Assembly: GCA_021796135.1 (NCBI GenBank)
Contig: JAJYOQ010000099.1
Span: 1-11,116 of the forward strand
Direction of reading: 5' to 3'
Source: Bacteroidota bacterium
GTDB taxonomy: Bacteria > Bacteroidota > Ignavibacteria > Ignavibacteriales > Ignavibacteriaceae
DNA length: 11,116 bases
The notes beneath the pieces are model-generated. The model made no database searches. It had not been told where the DNA came from and worked only from the letters and a program-made list of their open reading frames with translations. The first letter of the stretch is position 1, and every line of letters begins with the position of its first letter. Shown here piece by piece: positions 5,913 to 11,116 of the stretch. The position numbers were made by a program, and so were the translations under genes.

Positions 5913-6066
5913 TGAATAAATAAATATTTTTTGTTCTGCAATATGAAATCATTAAACCTATGTGATTAAAAATAAAAAAAGTACTTAGACCCAATACTAT
6001 TGCAGTGAATGAATTGCAAAATTGTTTTTATAACTTTAACTTAACCCTAAACTTAAACTTATTAAC

Positions 6067-6651
6067 ATGTGCGGGCGCTTCGAAACAAAACCATCAATTC
6101 AATCTTTAGTTAGAGCCTTAAAAAAGCAAAACATCGATCTTGAACTCGACAACCTCAAATCAGTCAACATTGCCCCAACCAATAAAATACTTTCAATCAC
6201 CCATAAAGAGAACAGCTATAAATTATCGCAGATAAACTGGGGAATAAAATTCAGTACCGGATCGCCGCTTATATTCAATAGTCGGATTGAAACAATAACA
6301 GAAAAGAAATTCTGGCTTAGCTTATTTGACAAGAACCGGTTGATAATACCCATGTCCGCATTTTACGAATGGAAAAAAGAAGGCACAAAGAAAATCCCAT
6401 ACAGAATATTTCTCCAGGATGAAGAAATCTTTTTTGTTCCTGCCCTTTACCATATAGGCAAAGATAAAAACATATTTTCTTCTTTAATTACCACAACCCC
6501 AAACGAATTTATAAAACCGATTCATCACCGCATGCCCGTAATCTTTTCCTTAAAAGACGGACTAGACTTTTTAACCAACGACCTCAAATCCATCCTAACA
6601 AAATGCCAACCGTATCCCGGAAAAATGCAAATGGAACCCGGATCAATTTAA
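6067..6651 (+). CDS. SRAP-domain protein, YedK/HMCES type abasic-site shield
   Basis: A member of the SOS response-associated peptidase family (YedK in E. coli, HMCES in animals). These proteins remove their own Met1 and use Cys2 to form a covalent thiazolidine link with abasic sites in single-stranded DNA. The 194-residue product has the full active site: MCGRF (Cys2), NSRIET (Asn71, Arg73), SAFYEW (Glu101) and IHHRMPV (His153). It also has the usual NIAPTN and W-G motifs, so the ATG at 6067 is certain. The C-terminus is short: it stops at PYPGKMQMEPGSI, where relatives usually run on through a VNSP-type motif, so about 10-25 residues may be missing. No in-frame continuation is seen after the stop. 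The leader holds a run of CTTAA-like repeats (6031-6060) and no ribosome binding site. No LexA-type box is visible. Confidence 0.93.
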   Translation: MCGRFETKPSIQSLVRALKKQNIDLELDNLKSVNIAPTNKILSITHKENSYKLSQINWGIKFSTGSPLIFNSRIETITEKKFWLSLFDKNRLIIPMSAFYEWKKEGTKKIPYRIFLQDEEIFFVPALYHIGKDKNIFSSLITTTPNEFIKPIHHRMPVIFSLKDGLDFLTNDLKSILTKCQPYPGKMQMEPGSI

Positions 6652-6712
6652 CAATAAAAAATTGTTACATTCAAAAATAGAACGGTCACTTTGTTAGGCA
6701 AAGGAGTTATTA

Positions 6713-6802
6713 GTGGTGTCCTTAAGTAAAATTTACCTTGTTTTGATAAGCTTTTTTCATTTAGTTATCTTTGTTATTCAAAAAAACGTTCTGCCCAATT
6801 AA
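6713..6802 (+). CDS. Possible 29-residue membrane peptide upstream of proS
   Basis: A short frame starting GTG at 6713, with AAAGGAG six bases upstream, encodes MVSLSKIYLVLISFFHLVIF and nine more residues. That is one hydrophobic helix with a basic residue near each end, ending 33 bases before proS. The spacing to the ribosome binding site is ideal. Against it, T-rich DNA often yields hydrophobic peptides by chance, and a promoter-like pair for proS (6743-6771) lies inside it. It has no recognised family. It could be a small membrane protein, a leader peptide, or nothing. Confidence 0.3.
   Translation: MVSLSKIYLVLISFFHLVIFVIQKNVLPN
6743..6771 (+). promoter_or_regulatory. Possible proS promoter
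   Basis: TTGATA (6743-6748), a 17-base spacer and TATCTT (6766-6771). Transcription from about 6778 would give proS a leader of roughly 58 bases. Confidence 0.35.
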
Positions 6803-6835
6803 ATTAATGAACTAATAATATATACTGGAAAATTT

Positions 6836-8524
6836 ATGCGCTTGAGTAAATCTTTTGTTCCTACGTTAAAAGAAGTCCCTAATGATGCAGTCGTTGCCAG
6901 CCATGTTTATATGCTGCGCGCTGGTATGGTAAGAATGCTTTCAGCGGGAATTTATTCTTTTCTTCCTCTCGGTTATAAAGTAATAAAAAAAATCTCTCAA
7001 ATAATTAGAGAAGAGATGGATGCAATCGGCGGACAAGAATTTCATTTGCCGGGATTAAACCCAAGAGAAATTTGGGAAGAGACAAACCGAGTTGAAGCCT
7101 TCGGCGATACGATGTTCCATATCAAAAATCGCGAATATATTTTAGCCCCTACTCACGAAGAGATAATGACTTTCCATGCCAGGAATGTGTTAAAATCTTA
7201 TAAAGATTTGCCCCAAATCTGGTATCAGATTCAAACTAAATTCAGAAATGAAGCTCGCCCAAGAAGCGGTGTTATCCGTGGAAGGCAATTTTTAATGAAG
7301 GATTCATATTCGTTCGACGCAACCTGGGAAGAATTGGATAAGTCTTATGAGCTTCACGATAAAGCTTATAGAAATATTTTCGACCGTTGCAATCTAAAAT
7401 ACTTTGTTGTAGGTGCATCAAGCGGTGCAATGGGAGGAACCGGCTCAGAAGAGTTTATGGTGAAGTCTGATGCTGGTGAAGATACTGTTGCTTATTGCGA
7501 GAATTGCGGCTATGCAGCTAACGTTGAAGTTGCCCAATCAAAAATTCCCTCAAAGAAACGGGATGAAAACATTTTGGAGTTAAAAGAAATTTCTACTCCT
7601 AATATAAAATCCATTGATGAGCTTTGTGAGTTCTTAAAAATAGATGAAACCGAATGTGCTAAGTCAAGAGTTTATATTTATGATGATAAGCCGGTTCTTA
7701 TTTTAATGTGCGGCAACGATGAAGTGAATGAAATTAAGTTGGAAAAAGTCTTGGGCGGAAAAATTCGCCCGGCTCATATAGAGGAGCTAAAAGAGATTAC
7801 CGGCGCCGATGCTGGTTCTATCGGACCCATTGGATTTAAGGGAAGAATTATTATTGACGACCGCTTGAAAGAGGCTAATAATCTTTATAGCGGAGCAAAC
7901 AAAAATGATTTCCATATCGGCGGAATAGATTTGAAGAGAGACTTAAAAGATCCGGAGTATTTTGATTTAAGAATTGTTAAGTCCGGTGAAGGATGCCCGA
8001 ACTGTGCTGAAAATTTGGAAGTATTCAGCGCAATAGAACTTGGACATATATTTAAGCTTGGTACTAAATATTCTGTTGCTATGGGCGCAAATTTTCTTGA
8101 TGAATCCGGTAAAGAAAATCCTATCATCATGGGAAGCTATGGTATTGGGGTTGAACGTGTTATGGCTTGTTATATAGAACAGCATCATGATGAAAACGGA
8201 ATTATTTGGGATAATACACTTGCGCCTTTCCAGGTACAGCTTATCAGTTTGAATATGAAGAAGCCGGAAGTTGTTGAGGTTTCTGAAAAAATATATGATG
8301 ACTTAACTTTAAACGGTATTACTGTTTTATTTGATGATAGGATAGACGCACAAGCAGGATTCAAATTCAAAGACGCTGATCTTTTAGGTATGCCTTTCCA
8401 GGTAATTGTTGGTGAGAAAAAACTTAAAGACAAAAAAGTTGAAGTTAAGATTAGAAAATCTGGTGAGCGCTTTGATGTCGATTTAAGTGAGCTGCTTGGT
8501 AAGATGAAAGAGTTAATAAAGTAA
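6836..8524 (+). CDS. proS: Prolyl-tRNA synthetase, bacterial type with editing domain
   Basis: A cytoplasmic class II aminoacyl-tRNA synthetase that charges tRNA-Pro with proline. The 562 residues match the usual bacterial length. In order: motif 1 region GIYSFLPLGYKVIKKI (38-53) with HLPGLNP; the TXE-like loop TKFRNEARPRSG; motif 2 with RGRQFLMKDSYSF (148-160); and the GASSGAMGGTGSEEF loop (193-207). An inserted YbaK-like editing domain follows at about 225-390, then motif 3 GSYGIGVERVMA (433-444) and an anticodon-binding domain at about 465-562. The insertion hydrolyses mischarged Ala-tRNA-Pro, which marks the bacterial rather than the archaeal/eukaryotic enzyme. CENC (221-224) and CPNC (387-390) flank the insertion and could bind a metal, as a pair at its two hinges. 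The ATG at 6836 follows a weak GGAAA. It probably has its own promoter in the gap after the SRAP gene. It is intact, with no sign of transfer. Confidence 0.98.
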   Translation: MRLSKSFVPTLKEVPNDAVVASHVYMLRAGMVRMLSAGIYSFLPLGYKVIKKISQIIREEMDAIGGQEFHLPGLNPREIWEETNRVEAFGDTMFHIKNREYILAPTHEEIMTFHARNVLKSYKDLPQIWYQIQTKFRNEARPRSGVIRGRQFLMKDSYSFDATWEELDKSYELHDKAYRNIFDRCNLKYFVVGASSGAMGGTGSEEFMVKSDAGEDTVAYCENCGYAANVEVAQSKIPSKKRDENILELKEISTPNIKSIDELCEFLKIDETECAKSRVYIYDDKPVLILMCGNDEVNEIKLEKVLGGKIRPAHIEELKEITGADAGSIGPIGFKGRIIIDDRLKEANNLYSGANKNDFHIGGIDLKRDLKDPEYFDLRIVKSGEGCPNCAENLEVFSAIELGHIFKLGTKYSVAMGANFLDESGKENPIIMGSYGIGVERVMACYIEQHHDENGIIWDNTLAPFQVQLISLNMKKPEVVEVSEKIYDDLTLNGITVLFDDRIDAQAGFKFKDADLLGMPFQVIVGEKKLKDKKVEVKIRKSGERFDVDLSELLGKMKELIK

Positions 8525-8564
8525 AAATAGTTTAGCCCTAAGAGAATATATTTTGAAACTTGAG

Positions 8565-8584
8565 GCTCATTTCAAAAAATGAGC
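8565..8584 (+). terminator. Hairpin after proS, weak terminator
   Basis: GCTCATTT-CAAA-AAATGAGC is a perfect 8-base stem with a tight loop, 41 bases after the proS stop. No proper U tract follows (AACACTTAT), so it may act as an mRNA 3' end rather than a classic terminator. Confidence 0.45.
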
Positions 8585-8636
8585 AACACTTATAGAATCA
8601 GATTTTCAAATAGAAATTAAAATGCTAATCTCTGCA

Positions 8637-8665
8637 TTGAATGCTATTTAAGTAAAAAGTATATT
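8637..8665 (+). promoter_or_regulatory. Sigma70-like promoter of the DUF433 antitoxin
   Basis: TTGAAT (8637-8642), a 17-base spacer and TATATT (8660-8665), placing the start of transcription near 8672, about 16 bases before the ATG. Antitoxins of this kind often repress their own promoter, but no clear operator repeat is seen. Confidence 0.5.
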
Positions 8666-8687
8666 TAAATAAAAAAAGTTGAGCAAA

Positions 8688-8912
8688 ATGGATTATGAGG
8701 ACTATATAACTATAAATCCCGGCAAAAGAAGCGGTAAGCCATGTATCAGAGATACAAGAATTACCGTCTATGATATTTTGGAGTATTTGGCTTCTGGTAT
8801 GACCGTCGAAGATGTGCTAAAAGATTTTAATGAACTTAATAAAAATGATATCCTCGCGTGCCTCAGCTACGCTACGGATAGAGAGAAGAAATCAATCATT
8901 TTAGCATCATGA
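8688..8912 (+). CDS. DUF433 family antitoxin
   Basis: A small DNA-binding antitoxin of the DUF433 family, normally paired with a DUF5615 PIN-like nuclease toxin. I start it at the ATG at 8688 (74 residues); an in-frame TTG at 8679 would add three residues but has no support. The family pattern is plain: ITINPGKRSGKPCIRDTRITVYDILEYLASGMTVEDVL at 8-44 (the usual IRGTRI here reads IRDTRI), then DFNELNKNDILACLSYATDRE (46-66), forming the helix-turn-helix. Its stop TGA overlaps the ATG of the toxin remnant as ATGA, the usual coupling of such operons. It has its own promoter just upstream. The protein itself looks complete, so it may remain as an orphan regulator after loss of the toxin. Function by family; not a demonstrated antitoxin here. 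Confidence 0.88.
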   Translation: MDYEDYITINPGKRSGKPCIRDTRITVYDILEYLASGMTVEDVLKDFNELNKNDILACLSYATDREKKSIILAS

Positions 8913-8965
8913 AATTACTGTTGGATCAAAATCTTGCTCAAAGGACACACAAAATTCTATTTTAA
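8909..8965 (+). pseudogene. DUF5615 toxin remnant, truncated after 18 codons
   Basis: The frame starts at the ATG overlapping the antitoxin stop (ATGA) and reads MKLLLDQNLAQRTHKILF before TAA. MKLLLDQNL is the hallmark N-terminus of DUF5615 PIN-like toxins, whose Asp6 is part of the acidic active site. These proteins are normally about 110-120 residues, so nearly all of the nuclease is missing. I found no continuation in the other two frames in the following 200 bases, so this is a deletion rather than a single frameshift. Confidence 0.75.
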
Positions 8966-9080
8966 TTTTTTAATAAAATTCAATCAATGAGAATTTGACA
9001 AGACTTTAATTAACTAATCGCCTCCGGCAAATATGTATTAAATAGTTACCTTACGCAAAAGGTTATTATTACATAGTGAG

Positions 9081-9114
9081 AAACCTCCGAGGTTTTCCTA
9101 AACCTCGGAGGTTT
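9081..9114. terminator. Bidirectional hairpin, cruciform-capable
   Basis: AAACCTCCGAGGTTT pairs perfectly with AAACCTCGGAGGTTT (15 bases each) across a TCCT loop. Each arm is itself a near-palindrome around one central base. Short T runs follow on both strands (four on plus, three on minus), which suits a shared terminator between the plus-strand antitoxin locus and the minus-strand OPT gene, 60 bases from the OPT stop. It may also be a copy of a dispersed palindromic repeat. Confidence 0.7.
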
Positions 9115-9173
9115 TGCGCTTCACTTCCTTTATATTTGAAATTATCTGCGTAACATGAGTTAAATATAAAAAA

Positions 9174-11116
9174 TTATTTCTCCGGTTTGCCTCTTAAAGC
9201 ATCCCAAATCATATAAGTACAAAGTATAGCAAACATAATTAATCCCAGCAACTCTCCGGAATGAGAGTCTGTCCATTCAGAACTAACGGCAATATTGACG
9301 TTGAATTTTCTAAGGAAAGCGCTTACAACTCCCATCAATGCGCCTCCGGCAATGAATCCTGACGCAATTAAGGTCCCTCTTTCTCCTCGGGATTTATTAA
9401 TCTTCTCGTCTTTACTTCTTGTCGAAACAAAATAAGCAATCAAACCGCCGACTAAAAGTGGAGTATTTAGCTCAAGCGGGATGTACATGCCGAGAGCAAA
9501 AGCCAAAGCAGGTACGCCAATCATCGTAAGAAGTAACGCCATCAAAGCACCGGCAACATATAATATCCATGGAGCCGGTTGACTTTGCATTAGAGGTTTA
9601 ATAACAGCCGCCATTGCATTTGCTTGTGGGGCTACAAGAGCATTCGGTCCGGTAAATCCATAAATATTATTTAATAGTAGAATTACATATCCGACTGTTG
9701 CTGCTGAAACCAAAGTTCCTAAAAATTTCCAGCTTTCTTGTTTGTAAGGAGAAGATCCAAGCCAGTACCCGATTTTTAAGTCGGTAATAAAACTTCCCGA
9801 CATTGATAATGCGGTGCATACAACTCCGCCAATCAATAATGCCGCAACCATGCCGCCGGTCCCTTTTAATCCGATTGCAACCAAAATTATGGATGACAAT
9901 ATTAAAGTCATCAAGGTCATCCCTGATACTGGATTTGTTCCTACTATTGCGGTTGCTGTGGCTGCAACGGTTGTAAACAGGAATGAAATTATTAAGACTA
10001 TCAGCAATCCAACTAAAGCATAAAGAAATGTACCTACAACACCAAGTAAGAAAAAAATAAAAATTGCCACAGCTGTTGCAATAATGGAAATAGCTATTAC
10101 CTTCATCGCTATATCGCGGTTAGTTCTCAATTTTTCTTTAACCGCATCTTTTTTGCCCATAATTTCCTTTGCCGCTAAGGAAAATGCTGTGCCGATGATT
10201 TTTGAAGAGCGAATAATACCAATGATACCAGCCATAGCAATTCCGCCAATTCCGATGTGGCGTACATAATTAGAGAATATTTGATCTGCGGACATATCTT
10301 TAATAAGCAAAGTAACATTTGCGCCCAATGGCACTGTCAGGCTTTGACCGACGTATGCAGTTAACGGAATAAGAACATACCACGAAACAAAAGAACCGGC
10401 ACATATAATGGCAGCGTAACGAAGTCCAACAATATATCCCAGCCCCATAACTGCTGCGCCGATATCCATCTTAAAAATCATTTTATATTTGTCTGCAATT
10501 TTTTCACCGATTGGAATAACACGCGAAGTAAAAACTTCATTCCACCAACCTGTGGAGGCAACAATAAAATCATACAAGCCGCCGATTATACCGCTAACGA
10601 CTAATACAACAGCCTGATTGCCGCCTTTCTCACCTGCAACTAAAACTTCGGTAGTTGCTGTAGCTTCGGGGAATGGATATTGCCCGTGCATCTCTTTAAC
10701 AAAATATTTTCTGAATGGAATTAAAAATAAAATTCCCAAAACTCCGCCGAACAATGAAGCTAAAAATATTTTGTAGAATTCTGTATTTAAATTCAAAATG
10801 TATAAGGCAGGTATAGTAAAGATTGCACCGGCTACTACACCGCCTGAGGTTGAGCCGATTGACTGAATAATAACATTTTCGCCAAGTGCATTTTTTCTCT
10901 TCGTGGCAGTAGACAGCCCAACTGCAATTATTGCAATTGGAATAGCTGCTTCGAATACTTGTCCAATTTTTAATCCGAGATAGGCTGCGGCAGCGGAAAA
11001 AAGTATCGCCATTAAAAGTCCCGTTAGGACAGAATAAAAACTAACTTCCGGGACTTTAACATTAGGGGGCATAACAGGTACATATTCTTCGCCCGCTTTT
11101 AGTTCTGTGTATGCAT
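9174..11116 (-). CDS. OPT family oligopeptide transporter, 5' end beyond the window
   Basis: An inner-membrane secondary transporter of the oligopeptide transporter superfamily (OPT/YSL), which takes up small peptides or metal-chelate complexes with protons. An ATG lies at 11072, but the frame stays open to the window edge and the upstream residues (KAGEEYVPVMPPNVKVPE) fit the family's cytoplasmic N-terminus, so the true start is outside. At least 646 residues are visible with about 14-16 membrane segments. Family marks from the internal ATG: AYLGLKIGQVFEAAIP (30-45), GENVIIQSIGSTSGG (64-78), YPFPEATATTEVLVAGE (132-148), then further on NPVSGMT, GYWLGSSPYKQE and GPNALVAPQANAM. The last matches bacterial OPT members of the TIGR00733 kind. 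The substrate cannot be read from sequence. The gene is intact at its 3' end and is followed by the hairpin at 9081-9114. Confidence 0.93.
   Translation of the reverse strand, partial: AYTELKAGEEYVPVMPPNVKVPEVSFYSVLTGLLMAILFSAAAAYLGLKIGQVFEAAIPIAIIAVGLSTATKRKNALGENVIIQSIGSTSGGVVAGAIFTIPALYILNLNTEFYKIFLASLFGGVLGILFLIPFRKYFVKEMHGQYPFPEATATTEVLVAGEKGGNQAVVLVVSGIIGGLYDFIVASTGWWNEVFTSRVIPIGEKIADKYKMIFKMDIGAAVMGLGYIVGLRYAAIICAGSFVSWYVLIPLTAYVGQSLTVPLGANVTLLIKDMSADQIFSNYVRHIGIGGIAMAGIIGIIRSSKIIGTAFSLAAKEIMGKKDAVKEKLRTNRDIAMKVIAISIIATAVAIFIFFLLGVVGTFLYALVGLLIVLIISFLFTTVAATATAIVGTNPVSGMTLMTLILSSIILVAIGLKGTGGMVAALLIGGVVCTALSMSGSFITDLKIGYWLGSSPYKQESWKFLGTLVSAATVGYVILLLNNIYGFTGPNALVAPQANAMAAVIKPLMQSQPAPWILYVAGALMALLLTMIGVPALAFALGMYIPLELNTPLLVGGLIAYFVSTRSKDEKINKSRGERGTLIASGFIAGGALMGVVSAFLRKFNVNIAVSSEWTDSHSGELLGLIMFAILCTYMIWDALRGKPEK

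Noticed and set aside
6031..6060. CTTAA-like tandem repeats just before the SRAP gene
   Set aside because: Irregular low-complexity AT sequence, with no fixed period or half-site symmetry that would make an operator or origin iteron.
6650..6666. AACAAT/ATTGTT hairpin at the SRAP stop codon as a terminator
   Set aside because: Six weak pairs with no GC core and no U tract.
1..11116. CRISPR array, tRNA or rRNA genes, insertion sequence, prophage or biosynthetic cluster
   Set aside because: No regularly spaced direct repeats, tRNA cloverleaf, rRNA motifs, transposase or phage genes were seen. The repeats found are short interspersed hairpins.

Overview
The window is AT-rich bacterial chromosome, most likely from the Ignavibacteria / Bacteroidota-Chlorobi side of the tree. 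This is inferred from the gene mix: Asn- and Ser-rich lipoproteins, an Asp-box surface lipoprotein, a small outer-membrane barrel, DUF433/DUF5615 remnants, and short dispersed repeats of the 'TGTCATTTCGA...GAGAAATCCC' and 'ATCCTGAGC...GAAGGAT' kinds. Several genes use good Shine-Dalgarno sequences (AGGAGG, AAAGGAGG), and sigma70-like TTGACA/TATAAT promoters can be picked out.

Layout. Positions 8-5420 are all on the minus strand. They hold a plant-like acyl-ACP desaturase, a repeat-bearing spacer with four hairpin-type units and a GC palindrome, and a TolB/PD40-type beta-propeller lipoprotein. Next comes a three-gene cell-envelope operon: GTG-started outer-membrane barrel, small membrane protein, and an Asp-box lipoprotein broken by two compensating frameshifts. 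The block ends with a Trp-rich secreted lipoprotein of no recognised family, followed by a strong intrinsic terminator. Positions 5797-5912 appear to be a free-standing small-RNA gene on the minus strand: TTGACA-N17-TAGATT promoter, about 80 nt of transcript with a predicted pseudoknot, then a GC-rich hairpin with a U tract. I did not recognise the family. Positions 6067-8965 are on the plus strand: an SRAP/YedK-type protein, proS, and a DUF433 antitoxin whose DUF5615 toxin partner survives only as 18 codons. A large cruciform-capable hairpin then separates this block from a minus-strand OPT-family transporter that runs off the right edge.

How the genes relate. The left half is mostly cell-envelope and lipid genes. 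The right half mixes housekeeping (proS), DNA-damage handling (SRAP), a decayed toxin-antitoxin locus and peptide or metal-chelate uptake (OPT). Nothing links them into one pathway. The best candidates for something undescribed are the small RNA at 5797-5880 and the unrecognised Trp-rich lipoprotein.
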